Assembly (NCBI GenBank): GCA_037447655.1
Contig: JBBHKE010003220.1
Location: forward strand, 92,087 to 156,086
Length of the DNA: 64,000 bases
Direction of reading: 5' to 3'
Source: Zygnema cylindricum
Lineage: Eukaryota > Streptophyta > Zygnematophyceae > Zygnematales > Zygnemataceae
Both the position numbers and the translations under genes were made by a program. The notes below the pieces were generated by a model. It saw only the letters and a program-made list of their open reading frames with translations, was not told the DNA's origin and made no database searches. This document shows, piece by piece, positions 44,607 through 55,612 of this stretch. Numbering within the stretch: position 1 is the first letter of the stretch; each line of letters begins with the position of its first letter.

Positions 44607-45906
44607 TGACATGCCGCATCGTATCGGTTGCTAGCACGCACAGTATGGGGCACGCTTGCACGACTTTTGGCACGCGCGCACGGTGTTTGACGCGCGCGTA
44701 CGGTATTTTGCATGCACGCACGCTTAGTTTGCTTGCGATATCGCCGATTTATCTATTTGGGACGTGTACGCGATTCGCGTGCACGTTTCGTTTGAACATG
44801 TACTAATTTAGTGTGATTTGTTTTGTTTCGTGCGTAGGTACACGATTTTGGAGTATAGAAGTGGAATATCGTTTGGGCAACGCATCGGGATTTCTAAAGT
44901 ATTTCGTGCGGTATGGTTTGCTTTGTGCGTATGCACGCGATTTCGGAGTATAGACGCCAAGTATCGTTTGGCGACGAGGCGTGATTTCCGCGAGCGTTGG
45001 CGACGCTTCCATGTACCTTTCATTCATTAAAGTCGCGAACCCATGTTGGTTCGCGCATACATGTAGTTAGGGAGGGTTTTTACCCTCGGACTGTGGATTC
45101 TGTTAGGCGTACGGCAGACGATGTGGCCGCCTATTGGCCAACATCTTAGGTAGTTCCATTCATGTAAAGTAGGCTAGACTTAGGCTAGTTTTGCTCTAGG
45201 CGTAGCTTAGCCCCTACTTAGGCATTCTCAAACTTAGAGAATTTAGCTTTTGGACAAGATTTTCTCTTGGCGGAGGAGCTTTTCTCTTGCTCTCTCTCTC
45301 ACCGATTACTCAAGTTTCTTTTTTTTTTTTGCTAGCTAGCTGTAGAGGCTAGATAGTTTACGTATATTCTCCCTTGTAATTCTGCCCACGCTTTTAATCC
45401 ACGTGGCTTAAAGCCAAGTCCGAAAGGTTTCCCTCAAACTTGTGTCATTTTGGGAAGTGGTGGATTGGAGTTTGTGTGGAGAAGCATCCGGATCCGGCTG
45501 TCCTTCCCACGGATAGCTGAACGGTTTGGGCATTTGTATTTGTATTGTTTGTATTTTCGGTTGGGAATGGAAGGGTGAATTTGGGCCGAATTTGGAGTTT
45601 TCCTTGTTTTTGGTTGGAATTATTTATTTTGCTTCGTTAATTTCCTATGAGATAACTCTTGTAAAGAATACGTTGACGACCCAAGAGCATAGTGGCTACA
45701 TTGTGGCCGAGTATAAATTATAGGATTCACTTCACGCTAGGGGAGTATTCTTCCCTTTTCCTTTTTGTTATTTTCACCTTTATTCTTTTGCATGATGTAT
45801 ATACGTTTTTTCTTTCTAATTCATTTTGCGTTGGTGTATATGGTTGTGAGCATGACTTGGTTGGTTAGTATGCATGGTTTACCTTGCCTCTCACTTATGC
45901 ACGACA
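44607..45906 (+). mobile_element. Solo LTR of the Gypsy-2 LTR superfamily inside copia-E
   Basis: About 1300 bp between the Gag knuckle region (KEES) and Pol (IGKLAARKKK) of copia-E, from TGACATGCCGCATC to ATGCACGACA. Related to the LTRs at 20765 and 62879 by the start TGxCATGCCG, the paired hairpins (45034-45087) and GGTTTCCCTC and AGTGGCTAC blocks. Flanks CCAAT and AAAAT are an imperfect duplication, so exact ends are uncertain by a few bases. Contains no gene. Confidence 0.7.
45034..45087 (+). promoter_or_regulatory. Paired hairpins in the solo LTR
   Basis: CGCGAACC/GGTTCGCG (8 bp stem, loop CATGTT) at 45034-45055 and GAGGGTTTTTACCCTC (6 bp stem) at 45072-45087. Compared with 21003-21062, several paired bases have changed on both sides. 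Confidence 0.55.
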
Positions 45907-46889
45907 AAATCGATTCCTCTTTTGATCTCAACTCCGTCAACTTAGTGCACTCCGCCATGTAGTGTCCCGACTTCTTACAAAAATGGCAAAGCCCCTTTGG
46001 AGCCCTTGGTGCAGATCCGTCATGGTTTCCTATACCTCCTCCACCAAAGTTCCCATAAGGTTTCCTGGAATCCTTATCCCCACAGTTAGTACCAACAGCC
46101 AATGCTTGAACACTCTTTCCTCCCCTACGAATCTCAATTGTGCTTTCCTAAACCAAAATCATCCCCACAACGGAGTTCCAGATCCAAAGATGACCTGACA
46201 AATCCTGAACCCTATTAACAATGTTCTCACAATCATCTGGGAGTTTCATTAAAAAATTGTTCACCTTCTCTTTCTCGGTCTCCCTTTTCCCTGCACTCTC
46301 CAACTCCATGAATAACCCAGCCAAGTCATTACAAAAATCTAACATCTTTACCCCTTTGAACACATATGTCTGTACCTTCTGAGCTGCCAGCTTCTGCTAA
46401 ATTATACCACTGTTGTAAATGTTGACAAGAGCTTCTCACAACTCGTCTGCCCTCTCCACATGATGATGAGGTGTAGCCACTCCTTGAGTGAGACACCCGA
46501 GAATAAAATAAATCGCCACAGTATTGTTGAAATCCCAAATTTCGGTATCATTTGCCTCAATTTTCTTAGCATCTGCTACTAGATCCGATCCAGTAGCCAT
46601 CCGTGTGAGTTTCTCCTTCCCCTTCTCCTTCCCTGTGTCCAACACGATGCTTTCTCCATTATCATTGACCTCGTGTGCCCCCGCAGATCTTCTTCTGAAC
46701 CGAGATCCTCCAAACCCTGGTGTAACTCCAATTTTGCGGATGGCCAACGCACACGGCCACTCACAATGCCCCATAGCCGTTTTTCAAAAATGCACCCCTC
46801 ATCATGGTTTCCCAATAAATGAACCGTGATCCATTAAAAATGGGCACCTTAGAGGGTGGGCCCATAACTTGTAATTATGTGACCTCCAT
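45907..46889 (-). pseudogene. Copia-E gag
   Basis: ATG at 46889 lies inside the LTR. The start reads MEVT then TAA (a GAA codon in the solo LTR copies), then LQVMGPPSKVPIFNG over the primer-binding site. UBN2-type blocks at 46150-46800 lie in two frames (GHCEWPCALAIRK, IWDFNNTVAIYFILGCL, MLDFCNDLAGLFMELESAGK). The knuckle near 45960-46000 reads CHFCKKSGHYMAEC and is intact. The frame is broken near 46330-46440 and at about 46145. The sequence meets the nested LTR at 45907. Confidence 0.85.
46858..46869 (-). promoter_or_regulatory. Copia-E primer-binding site
   Basis: The minus strand reads AGTTATGGGCCC directly after the LTR end TTACA, the half-tRNA-iMet site with the first base changed. Confidence 0.7.
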
Positions 46890-47881
46890 TGGTACAGAGA
46901 ATGTCCAGCTTATGTGAAGCCTCTAGGATAGTATATGCACTTTTGACTTTGACATTAAATAAGTCCTACCTTAGGACGCAAAAACCTACACCAAATACAC
47001 CCTTGAATAGCATGGACTCCCTTGAGTCTGTTGCAAAAAGAGTCAGTGAAATTGCTCCCCTGAGCATTAAGTTATGGCTGACCAAAGTTGTTCCATAAAT
47101 ACAAGTGCACTCTAGGAGAGAGGCTGAAAAACCAAAAAATATTCTAAGTCATAAGCTACCTCTCTAAACCTATTACTAGTGTACTTCGACCAATCACAAG
47201 ACTATAAAGTACAAGAAGGTACAGGTAGCGCTCTACTTCTTGTACGGCCATAGTACGGCATGGCCGTTCCGTTGACGCATATCAGTTGCGGAGCCGTAGT
47301 TGCTCCTCTCGTGATATCCGCTGTCCAACCCTATGTCGCTACGTTTCATCCGCCGACATCTGGTCCTTAAACCGCCAAACATCTATTTCGGCATTCCGGC
47401 TCCACTGTAAGCCATTCGATCAGATCCGAACATTTGATTTTGTCCTTTGAAATTAAATGTCGATTCGTATATTTCGTGCGGTCCCGATTTCGTGCGGACC
47501 GATATGTTTCTATGCATAAATCATCCCGTAAATTAGTTAAATGGAATATCTGGCGCTGTTCAACTTTAATTAAACATCGCGCCATATATGTGTATCGATT
47601 ACTTCAAGACCTACCGGATATGGCAGACGGCTAGTCCGTATTGCGGTCATCCGGAGGTCACTGGATCAAGTCCCACAATTGACCGTCTATATTTTGCAGA
47701 AAAATATACTAGTGATCGGCTTGTCTCCTTAGCTCCAAGAGGCAGCCATGGCTGCCTCCAGGTCCTCAGTGACTACGCCAAGTATGAGCCATGGCTGCCT
47801 CCAGGTCCTTTGTGACTACGACAAGTATGAGGACTACAGTAAGGTCACAAGAAAGACTACAAAATACCTATCTTTTCAACA
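46870..47881 (-). repeat. Copia-E 5' LTR
   Basis: 1012 bp, TGTTGAAAAG at 47881 (minus strand) to AATTACA at 46870. Followed by TSD TAAAT and duplicated unit X'. Carries a tRNA-like module at about 47606-47680. Confidence 0.92.
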
Positions 47882-49483
47882 TAAATTAGCTTTTAAAGGT
47901 AGAATTCCATTAGGCGGTCCCAGTAAATGTACACGCAAGTCTACTAGCAGCGTTTACTGGAAGACTGTTCCATTTTGTCGGGCTAGTAACAAACCTTCCT
48001 CAATTATGATTGGCGTCATATAGGTTAAAGTCCAGATTTTGAAAATCTTAAAAATATCTACAAACGGAAAGTAAGAACAAAATATCTGTACGACCTGGGG
48101 TAGTTAATGATTCGTACATAAAATTTGCGGCCAGATTTTGATTTTGAAAATGGAAATCAAAATGTCGAAACGGAATGGCAAAAAGACGTGGCAAACTTTG
48201 AAGGTCGCGGCAAACATTTGAATGTCGGTGGATGTCAGACGGAGCGTGCGATGATATTTTTGGCTCACCTGCATCCAGCGTGGCAGGCGGCACATGGCCT
48301 GTACGACGTAGGCACATGGCATGTGCGACTTGTAGACCTGCGATCGCTTGTTCAAAGCGGATATTTTTTTTGCATTTTCAAGTGTACCAATGGTACACGA
48401 CTCGTATCGAGTAACTCTCCTCGCGAGGTGAGTATCTTCACACTGGATGATGAGTTGGGCGCGATTGCGCCGCGGATCTGAAAAAGTGGAATATCCAACA
48501 GCCAAGAATTATACCTACATCATTGGAGCCTCCGGACATCTTTCTAGTAACGATATTTCGTTTGACAAAAAAAAAAGGTACGGCTTTGTACGGCGCTGTA
48601 CGAAAACGTACAGCGTCCTGTAACCAACCCCACTTTTTGTCTAATGGAATTTTACCGTAAGACAATTTCCGAGCTAGCCGTTCATACAAACTTTCAATTG
48701 ACTACAGTACCGGGGCCTCCGGCCGTTGAAGAAAGGTTGACAGCGACGTCTACGCTTTTGTACAGTTTTGTGCCTGTGACTTTCCTTATTGCGATATCTC
48801 AAATAGTCGATATTATTGACTTTTGAGCGGGAAGGGGAGGCGATATACCTCGTTGACAAATAAATTGTTGTCGCCGATGTATTTTTATAAATGGAATATA
48901 CTCTTTTTTATACTATAAACGGTAGAGATATAACTCACAAAGCAAAAAATAAACAATAAAGAAAAGTGTCATAAGGAAGAAGACAAAGGTAATTATAGGG
49001 AAGAAGGGAGAAAATTATGTGAAAGAAACATAGAGGAAGATTGTCGAGGCGTATAAATGTTTGAGGTTGGATATATCGAGAAAGTAAGTAGAGGCGTCAA
49101 ATATCCAAAGGTAGAATGAGAGACCGTACTATGAGAAGTTACAACGAGGAAAACATTTGGGAATAGAAACTCGTCGAATTATATGGTTTAGTTCACCCGT
49201 AATATATGTACTAACTCACTAATGTAAGCTTGGTGCGGAAAATGTCGATATAATATGCACTTTAGAATTGCAAAAGCAAACATTAGCTTGAAAAACAAAT
49301 CAGTTAGTTTCCGATTTTGAATTGTAATTGAAAGTTTATGTTGGGTAAAAACAAAAAACAAAATGGATAAAATATTTTTTAAAATTGGACAAACATATTA
49401 ATCAATGGGCAATTAGCGGGCATGTCACAATAAGGTTGTGTGCCCGTATCAACAAAAATTATAGGTGTAACTTTGTATTTTAG
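47882..49483. repeat. Segmental duplication unit X' (right copy)
   Basis: Copy of 38694-40296. It continues past the duplicated part without a break (TTTTAG then TGAATAATC), so this copy shows the original flank. Contains MITE-like copy 2. Confidence 0.9.
47898..48656. mobile_element. MITE-like element M1, copy 2
   Basis: The same element as 38710-39468, carried along in the duplication. Confidence 0.65.
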
Positions 49484-50018
49484 TGAATAATCTTTGTAAT
49501 GTTCGAAAGTGTTTCAATGTGCGAGAACAAAATCGATACATAAAATTGTGATGGTCAAAGACCTTATGTAAATATGTGATTGTTCAATACTTTAGGCGTC
49601 TATTTCTTTTGTTTTCTACGTTGAAGACGTCTAGTTTGCTGTGACAGTGTAAACATTTAGGTTTTTCTGGCATTATATCGTCATGCTCATTTGTGACGAA
49701 GTTGACGACACTAATTTTATGACTATTTCATTTTTTCATCTTTTTTTTTGTCTTTCTTACTTGCTTCGCTAGTAGATTATGCTTGAGGGTAGTCTTGAAT
49801 TTGATTTTTATATTTCTTTCATTTTTTACCAGTATTGTTGTTTTTCATTACAAAAAGAAAAAAAAGTAAATGAGAGGTGACGAAGGTGTAAACTTCTCAA
49901 AATGACCTATAAATTGAAATCGAGTTCCGAGACCTCTACAATATTTTTTGCCATTTTTGCACTTGATGAGCGAAAAAGAAGATAGTGTGTACTCTCCGTA
50001 CATTTCTTTCGTACAATG
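49484..50018. other. Unassigned AT-rich sequence
   Basis: No gene, repeat or palindrome recognised beyond short T runs near 49740 and A runs near 49860. Confidence 0.4.
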
Positions 50019-50469
50019 GTTGTACAACCCCCCACCTCCAACAAACTATATCGCGTTTGTTTTGTTAGTCCCCGAACGATATATCGGGCCGTGTCACCGT
50101 TCGATATTCGATTTATAGAATATCAAATTTATCGCGTCAATAATGTTTTCGATACACAACACTAGGTTTTACGCTTTTTTCGTACATTAAATGAGTTTCT
50201 TGTTGCTTATTCAATTTTGGAGGAAAGCGAGATAAAAAAACCATTAGTTTAAGGCATGGGCACACAAGCTAAGCATTTGTAAATTATGATCGTCGAGCAT
50301 TAATATAGTTTGTCTTATTTATTAGTGTTGTATATTGGGAAAGTTCTTATCGCGATAAATTCGATATTGAATATATCGAATATCAAACGGTCAGAGGACC
50401 CAATATATAGCTCTAAGACCAACAAAAATTTATCGGGATATATTTGGTGGGAAGTGGGGGTCCGTACAA
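50019..50469. mobile_element. Inverted-repeat (MITE-like) element
   Basis: Arms of about 145 bp: 50019-50165 and 50327-50469 are imperfect reverse complements, starting GTTGTAC and ACCCCCCACCTCC at the left and GTTGTACGGACCCCCACTTCC at the right, with shared TTTATCGCG and GATACACAACACTA-like blocks. No coding sequence. A half-copy of the same family lies at 51195-51315, where copia-D inserted. Confidence 0.6.
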
Positions 50470-50514
50470 CATTAGAACGGAGATAATCTACGGCAATTCA
50501 TATGGAAGGTTTAA

Positions 50515-50591
50515 CCCCCCCCCCCGGCCCCTCGCGCGGGGGCACCACCGAGGGGAAAAAGGGGTGGGGGTGGGAGGGGGGGGAGGGGGGG
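50515..50591 (+). other. C-run and G-quadruplex-prone G tract
   Basis: A run of 11 C (50515-50525), a GC-rich palindromic segment, then G runs of 4, 4, 5, 3, 8 and 7 at 50552-50591 separated by short A or T spacers. This fits a G4 motif in an otherwise AT-rich region. Confidence 0.75.
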
Positions 50592-50595
50592 CTTT

Positions 50596-51310
50596 TGAAA
50601 TTTTTTGACAACCTAACGTAAGGAGATATCACGATAGTTATCCAACAAATATTTTTTTGGGATTTAATGCGAATATATCGTGTTATTAACCTTCTTGATT
50701 AAATGGGATGATGTATCGATTATCGGTAGGTAGAAAAATACACATATCAAATATTGGCAAGGCACTATCGATATACAATACGTCATATTTATAACAACAC
50801 TCAACAATAAATTAGGTAACGGAGCAATTTTCAACATTGCTTTGATGTTATGACCGACGAATGTCATGTTTTATTATTCCAATATTTATACTGAGTTTGG
50901 CGCTAGTTGACTTAATCTTAACAATTTGCTGGTGCCTTGCCATGTAAACATAATGTACGCTGGTGTTTTATTGTTATTGTTGTGTATCACTAGCGTCTTA
51001 CCAATAACAGATATGTATATTTTTTTAAAATAACGACAATTGGTATATAGTTCAAGTATATCAGTAAGGAAATTATAGGAATGAATTACTGATATATTTG
51101 GTAAATAATCCTACTATTACCGGGCCTATAATTATCACTATATCTGCTCGGTAAATTCTATAAACATATTGTTTTATCCGCGTGCCGGAGTGTGCCCCCC
51201 CCCCCCCCCCCCACGCTGTTATATCGACGACTTTTGTTGGTTCCGTCCCGATATACAACCCGCTCATTGATACGGTATGTAATATCATGGGGCTAAAAAT
51301 TTTACCGATA
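50596..51310. other. Unassigned AT-rich sequence with a half inverted-repeat element
   Basis: No gene. A run of 18 C lies at 51195-51212, followed by GATATACAAC and CGATACACAA blocks shared with the element at 50019. Confidence 0.45.
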
Positions 51311-51315
51311 CACAA

Positions 51316-52362
51316 TGTAAAAACTAATGGTTTTAAAGTATTTTCTAGGTTTGAATAGAAATAAAGAAGCCGAGGCAGTCTACCTCTAACTTCTCTCTCC
51401 AACTCTCAAACTTGTCGCAGTCACTGAGAAATTGGAGAGGAAGCTAGAGCCATGGCTACCTAGGCTATCGTGAGGTTTACGGGAAATTTATACTAGTTAA
51501 GGGATTATTTACTAAAAGGTATGTGCCGGCCACAGGATTTGATCCTGGTACCTGCCGGCCGACAACCAGATATAGCCGGTAGCCTTAGCCGTTAAGTCTA
51601 GCAGTAGTGTTACATATTATATAGTACGGTATTTACTTAAACATTAATATGTAGGTTTAATCATTTAACTGTAACTGTTTACGGTATACATAGATTCGGT
51701 AATGTATAAGTACGGAATACGGTACATGCACGAAATCAATACCGCGCATTTATTTCGTAAGTGAAACCAATACCGCGCATGTATTTATAACGGCTACGAT
51801 TAAATTAGATTCTAATCGGACGGTCGGAATTAGCGCCGAGATCGCGAAAGAAGATTTCGGCGGTTTGTGGCCATCGCCACATCGGATGACGCGTGGCGAA
51901 ATTACATTGGATCGTGGAATCTACGGAGATTATGGCACCGAATCCGGATATGACATGTGTCGACATTTAGGCCATGTCGTACAATGTTCGTACATAAAGT
52001 ACACCGGCAGCTGTACTTTTGCGTACGGAACTGTATTCTGATTGGTTCCGTACATCAGTAGATAGAGTCTGTGAGAGAGATAGGACTTAGAAAAATTAGG
52101 AGATAGGACCCACTCTCCCAGAGAGCTTTTGTACAAAAGGTCAACTTTGACCCTCCATAACTTACTGCTCAGGGGAGCAAATTCAGAGATTCTTTTTGCT
52201 ATCAACTCAGGGGAGTCTTGCCTTCAGAGAGGTGCAAGTGGTCGGGGTTTTTGTCTGCCAGGGTGGCAGTTATTTTTGCTGAAACATAAAGGGGTCAGGA
52301 TTATCCTAGAGGCTTCTTGGAAGCTGTCCACTCTGAGGACTTATGGAGGTCTCAGAGTTTCA
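51316..52362 (+). repeat. Copia-D 5' LTR
   Basis: 1047 bp from TGTAAAAACTAATGG to GAGTTTCA. The tRNA-like module is at 51527-51602 in reverse orientation. The Gag ATG lies 20 bases before its end. Confidence 0.95.
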
Positions 52363-52377
52363 AGTTATGGGCCCACC
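52363..52377 (+). promoter_or_regulatory. Copia-D primer-binding site
   Basis: AGTTATGGGCCCACC directly after the LTR; half-tRNA-iMet type, first base changed relative to copia-A. Confidence 0.75.
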
Positions 52378-53764
52378 CTCTAGGGTACCAATATTTAATG
52401 GAACTGGATTCATATACTTGGAAAGTATGATGATAGGAGCTCTATGCGAAAAAAGGTTTTGGGGGATAGTGAGTGGACGGTTGGGGCGTCCATCAAGTCT
52501 TGGAATTCCTCCAGGGTTTGGAGGAAGCAGATTCACCAGAAAAGAAGATCCCCCTTCAACGGAGGAAACAAAAGAAGGAGAGGTGGTGGACAAAGGAAAG
52601 GAGAAGGAGACGACCACACCAATAGCAACTGGTTCGACATTCATGTCACCTATTCCGAGGAACGAGGAGAATGATACTGAAACCTGGGACTTCAACAATA
52701 TGGCGGCAAAGCACTTCATCCTACGCCATCTCACTCAAGGACTTGCATGTCCTCATTTGCAGGTAGAAAGGGCATGCGATCTTTGGATGGCTCTCATAGA
52801 GATGTACCGAAGTGGTACGATTCAGCAACAACAGTTGGCTGATCAAAAAGTTAACGAGTATGTATACAAAGGGGGAAATATGTTGGATTTTTGCAATGAG
52901 CTTGCTACACTCTTCATGGAGCTAGAGAGTGCGGGAAAAGATTTTAGTGAAAAAGAAAAAGTTAACTGTTTACTGATGAAGTTACCTGATGAGTTCGTGA
53001 AAATAGTTTACCGTGTGCAGGACTTGCCTTACTTAAGGTGGATACGGAACTCAGTGGTAGGGATGATTCTCGTTCGAGAGAATATTATTGAGATCTGAAG
53101 AGGAGGAAAGAGTGGCTAAGCCTTGGCAACAGCGACTGATTGGAGGAACAAGGATACCCGAAAATCGGTCCGAAACTATAGGGGTAGGGAGCAGAAAAAA
53201 CAGGTTGACGAGTTCGAACCAAGGGCTCCCAAAGGTTTATGTCATTTTTGTAAGAAACCGGGGCACTATATGGCAGAGTGCACTAAGCTAACCGAGCTTC
53301 GGCTAAAGGAAGGGCAGACCGGTGGTACCCCGAGAGGAAAGAAAAAGGCCCTTGTCACACATGTACTTGAGGCGGAATCCGAGGACGAGGACGATGAGCT
53401 CCTTTTGGATGAGGAGTTGGAGGCGAAAAATGAGGTTGAAATTCCACGAAGGTAGAAATGTGCTTACGGTGGATTGAAAGGTGAAGCAGGCTGGATCATA
53501 GATTCAGGTGCCTCCATGCACATGTGTAAGAATAGGCACCTGTTCACTAAGATAAGAAAGATTCTCACCGTAGAGATAGAGTACGGGGATGGGAGGATAG
53601 TCACCAGTACTCTTGTAGGATCGGTAGATCTGAAAGTGTTAGTAGAAGGAAAGACATCCATATTAACATTCTCCGATGTATTGTTTATTCCGGAGCTGAA
53701 CAAAAATCTTATCTCTACATCAGTATTAGATGATAAGGGTTTTTTTACTAGCACTAGGGAAGGA

Positions 53765-53769
53765 GTTTT
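53765..53769. repeat. Target-site duplication GTTTT (left copy)
   Basis: GTTTT at 53765-53769 and 56530-56534. Removing the insert restores GVFTASFEE as in copia-A. Confidence 0.92.
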
Positions 53770-54589
53770 TGTTGTTTTTGAAATGTTAGTTTCGTACTTA
53801 CGCCACATTTTGTGCGCACGCGACGGTTCGTGTGTAGATTATTACCGGAAATATTGTGGTGGTACAAATGGAGGTTCGAATGGATTTGTGGATTGGGAGA
53901 GTAATTGTACAATTGAAGTTAAAGGATTGTATTTTGATAATGTGGTATCAAGTGGACGGTACGTATGTGATGTCGGTTCATGACGTGGTTTCGTCCTCAA
54001 GTGACTAATCAAGTTGATACTCAGTACGCGGATTTTACGGAAGCGTCGATGTAAATATTTGGTTGAACATTGATGTGTCTTTTTGTGAATTAATTATTAG
54101 TGTAGATTTACTCACTTTGACATACCTTGAAGTATTCAGGTATACCGACATTAATAGAGGTAGCTGGTAGATAGCGTACCGCTGATATGCCTCCGTACAT
54201 TCAGCAGTAAGCTCTTGTATATATTTGTAGGACTTCGTCATTTTAGGACATAGGAACTTTTTGGACCAAAAACTGTTTATGGTTATTTTTGGTAATTTTA
54301 TCTGAGGATTACTCTCAGATGTGATAGCGGAATTATCTGAAATTCTGCTTGTTTGTTCCTATTTATATTTTTAATATTGTCACAGATTTTCAGGTCTATT
54401 GTGTGCCTGGTCTGTGTTTTACTTCATTGTGAAGTTAGCCTGTCTGATCAAAGTTCTGGCAGACTGTTTTTCTGCAACTTTGACTAGATGATGTGATCAA
54501 TCTGTTTATTATTTTTGTCTGAAACTTTGTGAGGTCATTTTATATCCTAGATAATATCTGTAAATGTAGTTTCAGCTTGTTTTGTTATT
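53770..54589 (+). repeat. Family S 5' LTR, 3' end missing
   Basis: Identity with the 3' LTR stops after GTTTTGTTA. The following sequence is gag-like coding DNA. Confidence 0.9.
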
Positions 54590-55298
54590 TGTTTTAGATG
54601 AAGAAGATGATAAAGAGGCTTTAAAGAATAGGGGGAATTTTCAGGGTGTGAGATCACAATTTCAGAAAAATAGAGAAAACGGTAAATCAGAAAATTGTTT
54701 TTATTGTAATGATTTAGGACATACTTTTAGAGTATGTCCACTTTATAAAAGTGCATGTGTCACAGGAAATTTTCGAAATGGATGGGATGACTATCGGGTT
54801 CTACCCCCTACACGAAAGGCTACACTTCACGTTGATGAATTTGTATACTTGCCGACTGTTATTTTTCTAAATATGGAAAATGAGGAAAGAAGGGAAACAT
54901 GTGCTGTCACCGAAAATGGAGTGGAGAATGAGGTGACAGAAAAGGATTTGGTTTTTGTCAATTTTTCCGATGACAAATTGGTGAGTGATAAAGATTTACA
55001 GGAGGAAGAGGATAATGTAATGAGGATAGCTGGAGAGAGTGAAGGTCAATTAGAAATGGAAACTGAAAATAATTTGCATGAGGAGATTACTGTACTTAAA
55101 GAGGGAAAGAGAAAAAGTGTTCAAAAAATTGAAGTAGGAGAGGAAGTTTATATTATTGGAAAAGAAAACAAAAGTTCAAAAATTGAGAAAATACCAAAAT
55201 TTATTAAAAAAACAAAGAAAATAAGTAGAAGTAAAAAGATAAACCGTAGAAGAAAACATGTTCAGAAAATGGTCAAAAGAAAGCATCGTGGAAAATGA
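54582..55298 (+). CDS. Truncated Gag-like protein with CCHC knuckle and basic tail
   Basis: 238 codons open from 54582, but the first four or so codons come from the LTR, so the true N-terminus is lost at the 54589 junction. A zinc knuckle CFYCNDLGHTFRVC (CX2CX4HX4C) lies at residues 38-51, the RNA-binding signature of Gag. A long acidic middle (residues 90-170) follows, then a strongly basic Lys/Arg tail (about residues 195-238, with KKTKK, SRSKK and NRRRK). No protease or capsid is recognised. The frame is free of stops, unlike its neighbours, which fits a young element. The tail could be a nuclear signal or bind nucleic acid (inference). Confidence 0.7.
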   Translation: MLFVLDEEDDKEALKNRGNFQGVRSQFQKNRENGKSENCFYCNDLGHTFRVCPLYKSACVTGNFRNGWDDYRVLPPTRKATLHVDEFVYLPTVIFLNMENEERRETCAVTENGVENEVTEKDLVFVNFSDDKLVSDKDLQEEEDNVMRIAGESEGQLEMETENNLHEEITVLKEGKRKSVQKIEVGEEVYIIGKENKSSKIEKIPKFIKKTKKISRSKKINRRRKHVQKMVKRKHRGK

Positions 55299-55612
55299 TT
55301 TTAGGGAAAGTAATTATCTTTTACATTTAATATTTTTTTGACGAATTTCTGATTTAAAACTTTAAATTTTGAAATTGTGTGAGAAGGAAAATTTTTACTT
55401 TGAAGACCTAGAAAGAGGTAGTGGAAGCAATGGTGTGTTTAGGAAGGAAGGATTTTGGAAGACATGGCAGCAGGCAGTTGGAGCAGTGGCGACGTCAGCG
55501 GAAGCAGTGGTGATGTCAGCGGAAGCAGTGGTGATATTTGAACGAAAGGTACACTTTCATTTGACACGCGGCATACTTTATAATGGGTGCACGAAACTAA
55601 AATTTCAGGGAG
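55299..55612. other. Family S internal 3' region
   Basis: No gene. Contains a short imperfect tandem repeat GTCAGCGGAAGCAGTGGTGA at 55491-55530. The sequence before the LTR ends TTTCAGGGAG, a weak polypurine tract. Confidence 0.6.

Larger units (their letters stand above)
40297..47881 (-). mobile_element. Copia-E retrotransposon (3' LTR truncated) with a nested solo LTR
   Basis: Minus strand: 5' LTR 46870-47881, gag 45912-46889, nested LTR 44607-45906, pol 41199-44606, polypurine tract (CTAGAAAATAAGGGGAG) at 41186-41202 and 3' LTR 40297-41185. The 3' LTR lacks its last 80 bases because a duplication breakpoint lies there. The two LTRs differ by more than 10 per cent in places, so the insertion is old. 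Confidence 0.9.
52343..53769 (+). pseudogene. Copia-D gag and protease, up to the nested insertion
   Basis: From ATG 52343 in the LTR: MEVSEF, then QVMGPPSRVPIFNG across the primer-binding site. The UBN2-type Gag reads to 53095. Stops: TGA at 53096 (CGA in copia-B), TAA near 53115 (Gln in copia-A) and TAG at 53454 (Gln in copia-A). The knuckle CHFCKKPGHYMAEC is near 53240-53281 and protease IIDSGASMHMC near 53494. The frame stays open to the insertion point in STREGVF. Apart from the three point stops no frameshift is seen. Confidence 0.93.
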
